Positions 9,256 to 19,370 of a stretch of 64,000 bases of DNA are shown one piece after another. The translations under genes and the position numbers were made by a program. Origin of the DNA: Clostridium bovifaecis (GTDB lineage: Bacteria; Bacillota; Clostridia; Clostridiales; Clostridiaceae); the NCBI GenBank assembly GCA_009738435.1, contig CP046522.1, positions 1,767,249 through 1,831,248 of the forward strand. Direction: 5' to 3'. Numbering within the stretch: position 1 is the first letter of the stretch; each line of letters opens with the position of its first letter. Below the pieces are notes generated by a model. That model did not search any database. It saw only the letters and a program-made list of their open reading frames with translations, and was not told the origin of the DNA.

Positions 9256-11115
9256 ATGAAAAATATACTTGATTCCTATAATAATATTAATGACTTAAAA
9301 AAGATGTCATTTAATCAGTTAGAAAGATTTGCAGAGGATATAAGAAAGCTATTGATTGACAAGGTATCTAAAACTGGAGGTCATTTAGCCTCTAACTTAG
9401 GAGTTGTAGAATTAACATTAAGCTTATATAAGGTATTCGATTTAGAACAAGATAAAATATTATGGGATGTTGGGCATCAAACTTATGTTCATAAGATATT
9501 AACAGGAAGAAAAGATAAGTTTGATAAACTTAGACAGTTTGGTGGCATAAGTGGATTTCCTAAAAGATGTGAAAGTAAATATGACATTTTTGAGACAGGA
9601 CATAGCAGTACGTCTATTTCTGCTTCGTTAGGTATGGCTAGAGCTAGGGATTTAAGCAAAGAGAAATATCATGTTGTTTCTATAATTGGCGATGGTGCTC
9701 TTACTGGAGGCATGGCTTTAGAGGCACTCAATGATGTTGGAGATAGAAAGACAGATTTAATCATTATATTGAATGATAACCAAATGTCTATTGGTAAAAA
9801 TGTGGGAGGATTATCTACTTATTTAAGTAGAATAAGAATTGACCCTAAATATAATAAATTTAAAGAAGATTTTAATGATGCTTTAAGAAAAACTAGTATC
9901 GGGAATGGATTAGCAGATTCTATAAGAAAAGTAAAATCAGGAATAAAGCAGATATTAGTACCAGGGATGTTTTTTGAGGATATGGGAATTAAGTATTTAG
10001 GACCTATTGATGGGCATGATATTAAAGAACTAACTAAGGTTATGTCTTTAGCTAAAGAAATAAAAGGACCTGTACTAATACATGCTGTTACTCAAAAGGG
10101 AAAAGGATATAAGTTTGCAGAAGAAAATCCAGATAAGTTTCATAGCATTTCAGAGTTTAACCTAGAGACAGGAAAAGTGTCTAAAATAGGTGGAGAAACC
10201 TATTCTAATGCATTTGGAAATTCTATGGTTAAATTAGCTTCTAGAGATGAGAGAATAGTAGGTATTACTGCTGCTATGAGAGATGGAACTGGATTAAGTA
10301 AATTTAGCCAAGTGTTTCCAAATAGGTTTTTTGATGTAGGAATTGCTGAGCAGCATGCCGTAACTCTTGCTGCAGGAATGGCTCAAGCAGGATTAAAGCC
10401 TATTTTCGCAGTATATTCAACTTTCCTTCAAAGAGCCTATGATCAGGTACTACATGATGTGTGCCAACAAAATCTTCCAGTTATTTTTGCTATAGATAGG
10501 GCAGGAATAGTTGGAAACGATGGAGAAACTCATCAGGGGCTTTTTGACCTATCCTACTTATCTCATATGCCTAATATGACAATAATGAGCCCAAAATCTA
10601 TGGGAGAAATTGAATATATGTTTAGTTGGGCTATAGAGCAAAATTTTCCTGTGGCTATAAGATATCCACGCGGAGGAGACCATATAAATTTAAAAGAACA
10701 AAAAGATTATATTAAAGGGAAATGGGAAGTTTTAAGGTCAGAGGGAAATATAGCTTTGATAGCTACTGGAAAAATGGTTGGAACAGCTATTGAAGTTGCT
10801 GATAAGATGAAAGCTATGGGGATTGATTTAACTGTTATAAATGCTTGTTTTATTAAACCTATTGATAAAAAGTTGATTCTAGAGCTAGTTAAAAGGGAAT
10901 ATAAGATAGTAACGTTAGAGGATAATGTGATTCATGGTGGGTTAGGAAGTCTTATACTAGAGTATATAAACACGATAGAAAAAGATAATGAGATTAAAGT
11001 GTTAAATCTAGGATTTGAAGATAAATTTGTGCCTCATGGGGATGTAGATGTTCTATATAAATTAAATTACCTAGATTTCGATGGTATCATAAAAAGCATT
11101 GTAAAAATTATATAG
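9256..11115 (+). CDS. dxs: 1-deoxy-D-xylulose-5-phosphate synthase
   Basis: Thiamin-diphosphate enzyme making DXP from pyruvate and glyceraldehyde-3-P, the first step of the MEP isoprenoid route. ispA and ispH of the same pathway are also in this window. 619 residues: N-terminal [17 protein letters not shown] site GDGALTGG...NDN, central [12 protein letters not shown] with the catalytic Glu, and the transketolase C-terminal domain. AGGAAAG precedes ATG 9256. Length is standard. Confidence 0.97.
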   Translation: MKNILDSYNNINDLKKMSFNQLERFAEDIRKLLIDKVSKTGGHLASNLGVVELTLSLYKVFDLEQDKILWDVGHQTYVHKILTGRKDKFDKLRQFGGISGFPKRCESKYDIFETGHSSTSISASLGMARARDLSKEKYHVVSIIGDGALTGGMALEALNDVGDRKTDLIIILNDNQMSIGKNVGGLSTYLSRIRIDPKYNKFKEDFNDALRKTSIGNGLADSIRKVKSGIKQILVPGMFFEDMGIKYLGPIDGHDIKELTKVMSLAKEIKGPVLIHAVTQKGKGYKFAEENPDKFHSISEFNLETGKVSKIGGETYSNAFGNSMVKLASRDERIVGITAAMRDGTGLSKFSQVFPNRFFDVGIAEQHAVTLAAGMAQAGLKPIFAVYSTFLQRAYDQVLHDVCQQNLPVIFAIDRAGIVGNDGETHQGLFDLSYLSHMPNMTIMSPKSMGEIEYMFSWAIEQNFPVAIRYPRGGDHINLKEQKDYIKGKWEVLRSEGNIALIATGKMVGTAIEVADKMKAMGIDLTVINACFIKPIDKKLILELVKREYKIVTLEDNVIHGGLGSLILEYINTIEKDNEIKVLNLGFEDKFVPHGDVDVLYKLNYLDFDGIIKSIVKII

Positions 11116-11144
11116 ATAATCATAGTAATTAAAGGAGTTAGAGT

Positions 11145-11957
11145 ATGAATGCAGCAAAAAGTAACAGACTAGATATAGTTTTAGTAGAAAAGGGCTTTTT
11201 TGAATCTAGAGAAAAAGCTAGAGCTAGTATAATGGCAGGAGACATATTTGTAGATGGGCAAAGGGTGGATAAGTGCGGCCAGAAGGTTAGAGAAAATGCG
11301 CATATAGAATTTAAAGGAGATATACTGCCGTATGTTAGTAGAGGGGGATTAAAGCTAGAAAAAGCAATAAAAAGCTTCAATATAAATTTAAAAGATAAGG
11401 TATGTATGGATATAGGAGCATCCACTGGTGGATTTACTGATTGTATGCTCCAAAATGGAGCAAAAAAGGTTTTTTCTATAGATGTGGGTTATGGACAATT
11501 TGCATGGAAGTTGAGAACAGATCCTAGAGTTATATGTATGGAAAGAACTAATGCAAGGTACTTAACTACTGAGGATATTGGAGAATATGTAAACTTTGCT
11601 AGTATAGACGTATCGTTTATATCCCTAAAAAAAATAATTCCAGCTATTATCAACTTATTAACAGATAGAGGAGAAATAGTAGCTTTAATTAAGCCACAAT
11701 TCGAGGCTGGCAAAGATAAAATAGGTAAAAAGGGAGTAGTAAGAGAAGCTAGTACCCATAAAGAGGTTATTAATGATATACTAAAATTTCTTTTAGAAAA
11801 CAATCAAAGAATAATAGGACTTCAGCATTCTCCAATTAAAGGGCCAGAAGGAAATATAGAGTACTTAGTATACTTTACAAAAGGTCAAGATTACTTAAAC
11901 GAATTTGATTTTAACATAGTAGATTCTGTTGTTAACTCTTCACATGAAAACTTGTAA
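11145..11957 (+). CDS. TlyA family rRNA (cytidine-2'-O)-methyltransferase/hemolysin-like protein
   Basis: 270 residues. The N-terminal S4 RNA-binding domain (RLDIVLVEKGFFESREKAR, residues about 6-70) is joined to an FtsJ-like SAM methyltransferase domain with DIGASTGGFTDCML and LIKPQFEAGK. This is the YqxC/TlyA family, which in Firmicutes lies between dxs and nadK as here. AAGGAG precedes ATG 11145. In mycobacteria TlyA methylates 16S and 23S rRNA; the clostridial substrate is inferred. Confidence 0.93.
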   Translation: MNAAKSNRLDIVLVEKGFFESREKARASIMAGDIFVDGQRVDKCGQKVRENAHIEFKGDILPYVSRGGLKLEKAIKSFNINLKDKVCMDIGASTGGFTDCMLQNGAKKVFSIDVGYGQFAWKLRTDPRVICMERTNARYLTTEDIGEYVNFASIDVSFISLKKIIPAIINLLTDRGEIVALIKPQFEAGKDKIGKKGVVREASTHKEVINDILKFLLENNQRIIGLQHSPIKGPEGNIEYLVYFTKGQDYLNEFDFNIVDSVVNSSHENL

Positions 11958-11968
11958 TTGGAGGAACA

Positions 11969-12790
11969 ATGAAAAAGATAGGGTTAAATATAAATAGCAG
12001 CAAGTTTATTGATGAAAAAGTCGTTGAGGAGATTATAAGTAAAATAACTCAATACATTAAAGATTCCGAAGTAAAAGTATATAGGGATTCTATCGGTCTT
12101 GAGAAGATTAAATTTGAAGGTCTGGACATGATAGTGGTTTTAGGCGGGGATGGAACTATTTTGAGAACAGCTAGAACCATAGCTGAATTTGAAGTGCCTA
12201 TTTTAGGAATAAATATGGGGCATCTAGGTTTTTTGACCGCAGTGGAAATCCTAGAGCTTGAGAAAGCTATTGAAAGTATAAGTAAAGGGAAATTCACTAT
12301 AGAGGATAGAATGATGCTTCAATGTAAAGTTAATAATGAAGGACACATAAAAGCATATAATTCTCTTAATGACGTAGTAATTTCAAAAGGAACTTTATCA
12401 AGAATATTAAACTATGAAATATATATAGATAACAAATTTTACACATCCTTTAATTCAGATGGTGTAATAATTTCTACACCAACAGGATCAACAGCATATG
12501 CCCTGTCAGCAGGAGGCCCTATAGTTTATCCTACTTTAGATGTTATATCATTAATCCCTATATGCCCTCATTCTATGCAGATGAGAAGTATTATATTAGA
12601 GAGCAATAGTGAAATAAGCATCATAATAAATAGTAAAAATGAACGAGTTTTTTTAACTGTAGATGGACAGGAATCTATAGATTTAGAAAAATGTAAAAAG
12701 GTAACAGTCAAGAAATGTGATTTTAAGTGTAAATTAGTTCGAATAAATGGTTATAATTACTTTGAGGTGCTAAGAAAGAAGATATTTTAA
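11969..12790 (+). CDS. nadK: NAD(+) kinase
   Basis: Phosphorylates NAD to NADP. 273 residues with the hallmark GGDGTILRTAR, the NMGHLGFL motif, the substrate loop NDVVISKG, and TPTGSTAYALSAGGPI. GGAGGA precedes ATG 11969, just 11 bases after tlyA. It sits in the conserved tlyA-nadK-argR-recN order. Confidence 0.97.
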   Translation: MKKIGLNINSSKFIDEKVVEEIISKITQYIKDSEVKVYRDSIGLEKIKFEGLDMIVVLGGDGTILRTARTIAEFEVPILGINMGHLGFLTAVEILELEKAIESISKGKFTIEDRMMLQCKVNNEGHIKAYNSLNDVVISKGTLSRILNYEIYIDNKFYTSFNSDGVIISTPTGSTAYALSAGGPIVYPTLDVISLIPICPHSMQMRSIILESNSEISIIINSKNERVFLTVDGQESIDLEKCKKVTVKKCDFKCKLVRINGYNYFEVLRKKIF

Positions 12791-12818
12791 TTACTTTAAT
12801 GGATTAAGGAGATGAAAA

Positions 12819-13274
12819 ATGAAGATTCAACGACACGCAAGAATTTTGGAGATTATAAATACAAAGGATATAGAAACTCAAGAAGAATTAGCTGAAGAAT
12901 TGAAAAAGAGCGGTATGGATGTGACACAGGCAACTGTATCAAGAGATATAAAAGAACTAAAGCTTATTAAAGTCTTATCAAGTAGTGGCAGCTACAAATA
13001 TGCTACTATATCGCAGAATGATGGATTTCTGTCTGACAAATTAGTAAATGTGTTTGCTAATACAGTAGTAAATGTAGAGAATGTTCAAAACTTTGTAGTG
13101 GTAAAGACGCTATCAGGTTCAGGTTCAGCAGCAGCAGAAGCTATTGATTCTATGAACTTTGAAGGAATTTCAGGAACTATTGCAGGAGATAATACTATCT
13201 TTATCCTAACTATAAATGATGATAAAGCTCAAGATATAGTAAAGAAGCTAAAAAAAATGCTCAGTGAAAAATAG
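12819..13274 (+). CDS. argR: Arginine repressor ArgR/AhrC
   Basis: Hexameric arginine-responsive regulator, 151 residues. A winged-helix N-terminus (residues about 1-70, QATVSRDIKELKLIKV) is followed by the arginine-binding C-terminal domain with GSGSAAAEAIDSM and GTIAGDNTIFIL. TAAGGAG precedes ATG 12819. It is followed directly by recN, whose ribosome site overlaps the argR stop. Confidence 0.96.
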   Translation: MKIQRHARILEIINTKDIETQEELAEELKKSGMDVTQATVSRDIKELKLIKVLSSSGSYKYATISQNDGFLSDKLVNVFANTVVNVENVQNFVVVKTLSGSGSAAAEAIDSMNFEGISGTIAGDNTIFILTINDDKAQDIVKKLKKMLSEK

Positions 13275-13284
13275 GAGGGGTGAT

Positions 13285-14997
13285 ATGCTTCTTCAACTAA
13301 ATATTAAAAATTTTGCATTAATCGAAGATCTAACTATTAATTTTGAAAAAGGATTCAACATTTTAACTGGAGAAACAGGTGCTGGTAAGTCTATTTTGAT
13401 AGATGCAATAAATTATGTACTTGGAGACAAATTTAATAAAGGCTTAATAAGAACAGGCGAAAACAGAACATTTGTAGAGGCTATTTTTGATGTTGATAAC
13501 ATGAATACAATAAAAGCTATGAAAAAAATGGAGATAGAATGTTGTGACTTACTGATTATAAGTAGGGAAACTTTTAAGTCGGGCAAAAGTGTGGTGAAGG
13601 TTAATGGCAAAGCACTATTGCTATCAGACATAAAAAAGATATCTAATACTCTTATCAATATTCATGGCCAACATGAAAATCAAGAACTGTTAGACTCTGC
13701 TACTCATATAAATTATCTAGATAAGTTTGGAGAAGATAAGTTAAATGATGCACTATATAATTACAACTTAAAATATAAAAGACTATTAGATATAGATAGA
13801 AAAATACAGCAATTTGGAGTAGAAGATGGAGAAAAAGAAAAATTAAGTGATTTTCTTAAATATCAAATAGAAGAAATAAATAGTGCTAAATTAAAAATAA
13901 ATGAAGACAAAGAACTAGACGAAAAATATTCTATACTAAATAACGCCGAAAAAATAAGTAATGCATTAGCAAATAGCTATAATATTTTATATAATAGCGA
14001 TGATAGCTTTATATCTGTTTATGACTGTTTAAATAAAGTTATTCGTGAACTTAGAATTATTGATAAACATATGGACAAACTAAAGAGTGTAACAGATTCT
14101 ATAGAAGAAGCCTATTTTAATATAGAACAAAATATATCTGAAATCAGAGATATTCAGGAATCAATATCTTATGATAAAGAGGAGTTAGAATTTGTAAATA
14201 GTAGGATATTTCAAATTGACTCATTAAAAAGAAAATATGGTAAAACAATAGACGATATTTTAAAGTATAAAGAAAAAATAGAAAATCAGTATGATGAAAT
14301 AATAAATAGTAGTAAAATCGTCGAAGAATTAAAAAAGGAACGTTCTAATGTTATTGAACAACTTATGAAAGATGGAAAAATAATACACGATATTAGGGTA
14401 GATATTGGTGAAAAGTTAGAACGTAAAATAAAAGAAGAGCTTGATTATGTTGGATTAGAAAAAAGTGTATTAAAGATTAATATTTCTTTTCAAAATGAGT
14501 TTTATATCAATGGATGTGATAAGGTCCAATTCTTGATATCAACTAATCCAGGAGAACCATTAAAAGCTTTAGATAAGGTAGTGTCTGGAGGCGAGCTATC
14601 AAGAATAATGCTAAGTTTAAAGACAGTTTTCGTAGATAAAGATGAAATTCCATCTGTTATTTTTGATGAAATAGATACTGGAATAAGTGGAAGAATAGCT
14701 CAAAGAGTTGCTGAAAAAATGTACTTGATCTCTAATGCTCATCAAGTATTTTGTGTGACTCACTTACCTCAAATAGCAAGTATGTCAGATAATCATTTTC
14801 TAGTTGCTAAAGATGTTATAGACGGAAAAACTTTTACTAATATAAAGAAAATAAACAGTTTACAAAAGGAATATGAAATAGCAAGAATGATAGGAGGTTC
14901 AGAAATTACTGAACTTACACTAAAAAATTCTAAGGAAATGGTTAATCTTGCCTTTAATCGTAAAAATGATTTAATTCTACATAAAAAAAATTCATAA
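13285..14997 (+). CDS. recN: DNA repair protein RecN
   Basis: SMC-like ATPase for double-strand-break repair, 570 residues from ATG 13285. This start was chosen because TAGGAGGGG lies 5 bases upstream and LLQLNIKNFALIEDL is the family N-terminus; a start at 13264 would overlap argR. Walker A GETGAGKS, signature VSGGELSRIML, Walker B VIFDEIDTGISG and a central coiled coil are present. The stop codon lies inside the terminator stem. Confidence 0.97.
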   Translation: MLLQLNIKNFALIEDLTINFEKGFNILTGETGAGKSILIDAINYVLGDKFNKGLIRTGENRTFVEAIFDVDNMNTIKAMKKMEIECCDLLIISRETFKSGKSVVKVNGKALLLSDIKKISNTLINIHGQHENQELLDSATHINYLDKFGEDKLNDALYNYNLKYKRLLDIDRKIQQFGVEDGEKEKLSDFLKYQIEEINSAKLKINEDKELDEKYSILNNAEKISNALANSYNILYNSDDSFISVYDCLNKVIRELRIIDKHMDKLKSVTDSIEEAYFNIEQNISEIRDIQESISYDKEELEFVNSRIFQIDSLKRKYGKTIDDILKYKEKIENQYDEIINSSKIVEELKKERSNVIEQLMKDGKIIHDIRVDIGEKLERKIKEELDYVGLEKSVLKINISFQNEFYINGCDKVQFLISTNPGEPLKALDKVVSGGELSRIMLSLKTVFVDKDEIPSVIFDEIDTGISGRIAQRVAEKMYLISNAHQVFCVTHLPQIASMSDNHFLVAKDVIDGKTFTNIKKINSLQKEYEIARMIGGSEITELTLKNSKEMVNLAFNRKNDLILHKKNS

Positions 14998-15022
14998 TCA
15001 GTATATGATTATGAATTTTTTT
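14991..15022 (+). terminator. Terminator after recN
   Basis: A 9-bp stem (14991-14999 with 15007-15015) with a 7-base loop is followed by T7. The recN stop codon is inside the left arm. Confidence 0.85.
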
Positions 15023-15159
15023 TCGTTTTTTTAAAATTAATTTCATATATTTGTTTCTCTATTAAAGTATTACTCTATATACAAGTATACATTAGCATAA
15101 TTAAATTCTAAAAGGGTAAATTAAACTTGAATAAAGTATGTTATGCAGGAGGTATAAAA

Positions 15160-16371
15160 ATGAAAAACAGAAAAAGATGCATAATATGCTGGAGTTTAAT
15201 TCCTATGATGATTTTAGTTACGATCCTATATTTTAAAACTCAAAGCATACCGAGTACAATTTTTCTAAGAGAAGGCCAGGAATTAAAATCCAATTATATT
15301 ATAAAATTAAATAAAAATAATTATAATCTTCAAAAATCAAAGGTTAGGGATGAGGTAGTAAATGTTAGTTTATTAGGTGTAGTTCCAATTAAATCTGTTT
15401 CGGTTAAGTCCGTGCCAGAGATTTATGTTTATCCTGGTGGAACTCCTGTTGGAGTACGATTAAGCACTAAAGGAGTTTTGGTTGTAGCCCTTTCAGATGT
15501 TGAAGGTTCCAAAGGAAAAGTAATGAGTCCATCAGCAGAAAGCGGGATACAAGTAGGAGATATAATAATAAAAGTTAATAACGTATTTATAAATAGTTCA
15601 GAGGAACTGATTAGGGAAATAAATGCAAATAAAAGTAAAAAGTTAAATATTATAATAGAAAGAAATAATAATACTTTAGAAAAGGTAGTAAGACCTGTAA
15701 AAGATAAGGTTGATGACGTATATAAAATTGGCTTATGGGTAAGAGATTCTACTTCTGGAGTTGGTACACTAACATTTTATGATAGCAAAAGTAAGATGTT
15801 TGCAGCTCTTGGTCATCCTATAACAGATGTTGATACAGGTACGATATTAAAAGTTAACAATGGAGAAATTGTTGAATCCTCAATTATTTCTATAAGAAAA
15901 GGTGAAAAAGGAAATCCAGGAGAACTTAGAGGGATATTTATAAATGAGGAAAAAGATTTAGGAAGCGTAAATAAAAATACTTTATGTGGAATATATGGTA
16001 GTGGAAATGAGAGGTTAATCTCTAGCAAGTATAATAAGCCTATAAAGATAGCATTAAGGAATGAAATAAAAGAAGGACCTGCTAAAATACTAACCACAAT
16101 AGATGGGTCAGAACCTAAATTATATGATATCAAGATAGAAAAATTATTATCTCAAGATAATCCAGGTCCTAAGAGCATGGTAATAAAAGTAATAGATGAA
16201 GAACTTTTGAGTAAAACTGGAGGAATAGTGCAAGGAATGAGTGGAAGTCCAATAATTCAAGACAATAAATTAGTAGGGGCTGTTACGCATGTTTTAATTA
16301 ATAGACCAGATGTCGGTTACGGGGTATATATAGAGTGGATGCTTAAAGACGCTGATATTTTAATAAAATAA
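15160..16371 (+). CDS. spoIVB: Stage IV sporulation protein B (SpoIVB serine peptidase)
   Basis: Forespore-secreted S55-family protease that cuts SpoIVFA and triggers sigma-K activation. 403 residues from ATG 15160, chosen for the GCAGGAGGT site; a TTG at 15127 has none. It has an N-terminal membrane/signal segment (about residues 8-25), a PDZ domain (about 105-190) and the SpoIVB peptidase domain with catalytic His in ALGHPITDVDTG and Ser in QGMSGSPIIQD. It lies between recN and spo0A, the universal order. Confidence 0.96.
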   Translation: MKNRKRCIICWSLIPMMILVTILYFKTQSIPSTIFLREGQELKSNYIIKLNKNNYNLQKSKVRDEVVNVSLLGVVPIKSVSVKSVPEIYVYPGGTPVGVRLSTKGVLVVALSDVEGSKGKVMSPSAESGIQVGDIIIKVNNVFINSSEELIREINANKSKKLNIIIERNNNTLEKVVRPVKDKVDDVYKIGLWVRDSTSGVGTLTFYDSKSKMFAALGHPITDVDTGTILKVNNGEIVESSIISIRKGEKGNPGELRGIFINEEKDLGSVNKNTLCGIYGSGNERLISSKYNKPIKIALRNEIKEGPAKILTTIDGSEPKLYDIKIEKLLSQDNPGPKSMVIKVIDEELLSKTGGIVQGMSGSPIIQDNKLVGAVTHVLINRPDVGYGVYIEWMLKDADILIK

Positions 16372-16400
16372 GCTAGTAATTAATTGTAAATGATAGTACA

Positions 16401-16438
16401 ATAAAAGATAGCATAAGCTATCTTTTATTTTATTATTT
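16401..16438 (+). terminator. Terminator after spoIVB
   Basis: A 12-bp perfect stem (16401-16412 with 16417-16428) with loop ATAA and a following T-rich tail. It insulates spo0A from spoIVB. Confidence 0.85.
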
Positions 16439-16471
16439 TATCCTAATTTTAGAAAAAATTTCTAAATGAGA

Positions 16472-16498
16472 AGGAAATGTTATTCTTTTGTCGAATAA
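16472..16498 (+). promoter_or_regulatory. Sigma-H promoter with overlapping 0A box, upstream of spo0A
   Basis: AGGAAAT at 16472-16478 lies 11 bases before GTCGAATAA (16490-16498), a full match to the sigma-H pattern RnAGGAwww-N11/12-RnnGAATww as known in Bacillus. TGTCGAA at 16489-16495 is the core 0A box and overlaps the -10 element, implying direct feedback by phosphorylated Spo0A. It lies about 47 bases upstream of the spo0A ATG. Confidence 0.75.
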
Positions 16499-16544
16499 AT
16501 AATTGTTAGGAAATGGAACGAAATTGTGAAAGGGAGAGATATAT

Positions 16545-17357
16545 ATGGAAAATAATAAAATAAGCGTGGTAATCGCAGATGACAATAAAGAATTTTGTAA
16601 TATTCTTAACGATTACCTACTAAATCAAAGAGATATCGTTGTTACTGGAGTTGCAAAAGATGGTATTGAGGCCTTAAAATTAATACAAGAAAAAAAGCCA
16701 GATTTAGTTGTTTTAGATATAATTATGCCTCACTTGGATGGTCTTGGCGTTTTAGAAAAGTTAAATACTATGAATATTGATCCTTTACCAAGAATAATTG
16801 TATTATCTGCAGTAGGGCAAGATAAGATTACTCAAAGAGCAATTACGCTTGGTGCGGATTACTATGTTGTAAAGCCATTTGATATGGATGTTTTTACAAA
16901 AAGAATTAGGCAAATGTTTAATAATACAATATCAAGCGATCAAGTCAAGAAGACAGTTTCTTTAATAGAATCAGAAGAGGTTAATGTTAGAAGAAATGAA
17001 CCTTTAGATTTAGAGTCTGAAATAACAAGTATAATACATGAAATAGGTGTTCCAGCTCATATAAAAGGGTATATGTATCTTAGAGAGGCTATTAGCATGG
17101 TTGTAAATGATGTAGAACTTTTATCGGCTGTAACAAAAGAATTATATCCATCTATAGCTAAAAAATATAATACTACTGCAAGTCGTGTAGAAAGAGCTAT
17201 AAGACATGCTATTGAAGTTGCATGGTCAAGAGGTCAAGTAGAAACAATAAATAGAATATTTGGATATACAATACACAATGGTAAAGGAAAACCAACAAAC
17301 TCAGAATTTATAGCTATGGTTGCTGATAAATTAAGATTAAAAAATAAAGTCAGCTAA
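16545..17357 (+). CDS. spo0A: Sporulation master response regulator Spo0A
   Basis: Two-domain response regulator, 270 residues. The receiver (residues 1-125) has the acidic pair in VIADDN, phospho-acceptor Asp in [12 protein letters not shown], Thr/Ser in VLSAVGQ, and Lys in VVKPFDMD. The effector domain contains the strongly conserved recognition helix [29 protein letters not shown] precedes ATG 16545. The phosphorylated protein controls entry into sporulation and, in clostridia, solvent and toxin genes. Confidence 0.98.
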   Translation: MENNKISVVIADDNKEFCNILNDYLLNQRDIVVTGVAKDGIEALKLIQEKKPDLVVLDIIMPHLDGLGVLEKLNTMNIDPLPRIIVLSAVGQDKITQRAITLGADYYVVKPFDMDVFTKRIRQMFNNTISSDQVKKTVSLIESEEVNVRRNEPLDLESEITSIIHEIGVPAHIKGYMYLREAISMVVNDVELLSAVTKELYPSIAKKYNTTASRVERAIRHAIEVAWSRGQVETINRIFGYTIHNGKGKPTNSEFIAMVADKLRLKNKVS

Positions 17358-17446
17358 TATACTCTTATTTATAAACTATTTATGCATATAACTTCTTTTG
17401 TAGTCATAAATATAAAAAAGATGATTAACAAAAGGAGGAATAGAGA

Positions 17447-18100
17447 GTGAAAGACAATAAGGTTTCATATAAATTAATAGGCCATATACACCAAAATTTA
17501 ATCTTATATTTAATTACTGTATTATTTTTATGTATAGGTATAGTAGTAGGGATGTACTCAGTTAAATATATGAGCGATGTAGAAAAGTCAAATCTTATAA
17601 GTTACCTTAGAAACCTTTGTGAAACTATTAGTCAAGAACAAGTAAATAGAAAATATATATTTATTGAGGCTATTAAAAATAATATAGCTATTATTGTAGC
17701 TGTATGGTTTTTAGGACTTACTATTTTAGGTATTCCTATAATATTAATTATTGATCTATTTAAAGGATTTACAATAGGATTTACATCAAGCTTAGTTATA
17801 AATGGACTAGGAACTAAAGGGATTTTAATTGATTTACTTATTATTTTTCCCCAAAATATAATTTATATACCGTGTATTGTTATTTCTTCAGTAATTGCCA
17901 TAGAATTTTCTTTGATACTTCTAAAAAGTATTTCGATTAAATCTATAAATAAAAATGGAAATTTAATTCAGATAGCAGCGTATTCTACAGTATTTATATT
18001 TATAACTGGATTTATGTTTGTAGGCTTTATCCTTGAGGGTTATATATCACCAAGCATATTAAAGTTTATAGCATATAGTGGAGGAAACGTTATACTATGA
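17447..18100 (+). CDS. spoIIM: Stage II sporulation protein M
   Basis: Polytopic membrane protein of the DMP (SpoIID-M-P) engulfment machine, 217 residues with about five hydrophobic segments. GTG start at 17447 behind AAAGGAGGAA. The family layout is seen: a first segment near residues 20-38, a charged loop, and then FLGLTILGIPIILIIDLFKGF. The position after spo0A is typical of clostridia. The next small gene overlaps its stop by four bases. Confidence 0.93.
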   Translation: MKDNKVSYKLIGHIHQNLILYLITVLFLCIGIVVGMYSVKYMSDVEKSNLISYLRNLCETISQEQVNRKYIFIEAIKNNIAIIVAVWFLGLTILGIPIILIIDLFKGFTIGFTSSLVINGLGTKGILIDLLIIFPQNIIYIPCIVISSVIAIEFSLILLKSISIKSINKNGNLIQIAAYSTVFIFITGFMFVGFILEGYISPSILKFIAYSGGNVIL

Positions 18101-18309
18101 ATATTAATAGGGCAAGCTATAAGTTTATTCTGCTGCTATTAAAATGCTATCTTATAATTCTAGCTTTTGGCATAATGTTGCCTAAGATTATAGACTTTAT
18201 ATTGTTAAAATTTATCATAAACTTTAATGAATATAAAAATAGCACCTTGGTATTTAATGCCTTAAGCAAATATGAAATCCTATTATATAGATATAGGTAT
18301 ATAATATAA
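18097..18309 (+). CDS. Small hydrophobic protein of unknown function
   Basis: 70-residue protein starting at the ATGA overlap with the spoIIM stop codon, so probably co-translated. One clear membrane segment (residues about 10-28) is followed by a basic, aromatic C-terminus ending LLYRYRYII. I do not recognise a family. The translational coupling suggests a role alongside SpoIIM, but this is only context. Confidence 0.6.
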   Translation: MNINRASYKFILLLLKCYLIILAFGIMLPKIIDFILLKFIINFNEYKNSTLVFNALSKYEILLYRYRYII

Positions 18310-18370
18310 GTTTTTTAATTTATAAGATAGCTACTTATGCATAGAATTAAAAATAAATTGGAGATAAAAT

Positions 18371-19255
18371 ATGGACAAGGATAAGTATTTAGAAGAATTC
18401 ATTGAGAGAATGAAAAAGAATGAATTAAGTAAGAATACTATTGACGCATATAGAAGAGATGCTTCAAAGTTTATTACGTTTTTAAATGAAAGAGATGAGG
18501 ATATTTTAAATATAGATATGGTATCTATAATGGCCTATGTTCAAGCTCTAAAAAAACAAGGTAGGGCTAATAGTTCAATCATAAGAAATTTAGTAGCAGT
18601 AAGAAGTTTCTATAAGCATTTAATTAGAGTAGGAAAGGTTAATGAAAATCCATTTTTTAACTATAAGGTTCCTAAAAATAAAAGAAGTTTTCCTCAAATA
18701 CTTACTATAAGTGAGGTAGATAGATTTTTATCTATTCCAGATTGTAATGACAATAAAGGAATAAGAGATAAGGCAATGCTAGAACTTATGTATGCTACGG
18801 GCATAAAGGTATCAGAGCTGCTAAGCTTAACCATATTTGATGTAAATCTAAAATTATCTTACATTAGGTGTAAGGGAAACAATAATAAAGAACGCATTAT
18901 TCCAATAGGAAATTATGCAGTGAATTGTCTAAGGGAGTATATAAAGATTAGAGATAAGCTTTATACTGACAATTCAGGATTGTTATTTTCTAATCTTAGA
19001 GGAGAAAAAATGACTAGGCAAGGATTTTGGAAGTTAGTCAAGTCGTATGCAAAGAAAGCTAATATAGATAAAAAAATTGATTCTCATACACTAAGACATT
19101 CTTTTGCAGTACACCTTCTTCAAAATGGTGCTGATATAAAAGCAGTTCAGGAACTTTTAGGACATAATACAATAGCTACTACCCAAATTTATTCTAATGT
19201 ATCTAGACAAAATAAAATAGCTGATATTTATAAGAAGGCGCATCCAAGAGCTTAA
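18371..19255 (+). CDS. xerD: Tyrosine recombinase XerD-like
   Basis: Site-specific recombinase, 294 residues, with an N-terminal SAM-like core-binding domain (residues 1-90) and a C-terminal catalytic domain. [12 protein letters not shown], the Lys in the beta-hairpin [24 protein letters not shown] and the nucleophile Tyr are present. The first catalytic Arg, usually in ATGxRVSEL, is Lys here (ATGIKVSEL). It may be the XerD of the dif system or a specialised paralogue. GGAGATAAA precedes ATG 18371. Gene order spo0A-spoIIM-xerD-dacF is clostridial. Confidence 0.88.
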   Translation: MDKDKYLEEFIERMKKNELSKNTIDAYRRDASKFITFLNERDEDILNIDMVSIMAYVQALKKQGRANSSIIRNLVAVRSFYKHLIRVGKVNENPFFNYKVPKNKRSFPQILTISEVDRFLSIPDCNDNKGIRDKAMLELMYATGIKVSELLSLTIFDVNLKLSYIRCKGNNNKERIIPIGNYAVNCLREYIKIRDKLYTDNSGLLFSNLRGEKMTRQGFWKLVKSYAKKANIDKKIDSHTLRHSFAVHLLQNGADIKAVQELLGHNTIATTQIYSNVSRQNKIADIYKKAHPRA

Positions 19256-19278
19256 AGGCTTAGGATGTGTCTTTTTTT
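19239..19278 (+). terminator. Terminator after the xerD-like gene
   Basis: An imperfect stem (CATCC at 19241-19245 pairing with GGATG at 19263-19267 plus inner pairs) precedes T7 at 19272-19278. The left arm lies in the 3' end of the gene. Confidence 0.7.
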
Positions 19279-19370
19279 GCTAAGAGTTCAAATAATAAAT
19301 ATTGTGATAATCTTATTTAAATTGGTAAAACTAAAATTATAAATCTATAGATACTAGAAAGGGGATAAAT

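Noticed and set aside
13264..13284. Earlier recN start overlapping argR
   Set aside because: The ribosome site AGGAGGGG lies after it and is correctly placed for ATG 13285, which also begins the conserved N-terminus.
15127..15159. TTG start for spoIVB
   Set aside because: It lacks a ribosome site. ATG 15160 has GCAGGAGGT at good distance.
16089..16120. Sigma-G or sigma-F promoter call upstream of spoIVB (region 15030-15125 also examined)
   Set aside because: Only partial matches with poor spacing were found, so no site is reported even though spoIVB is usually forespore-expressed.
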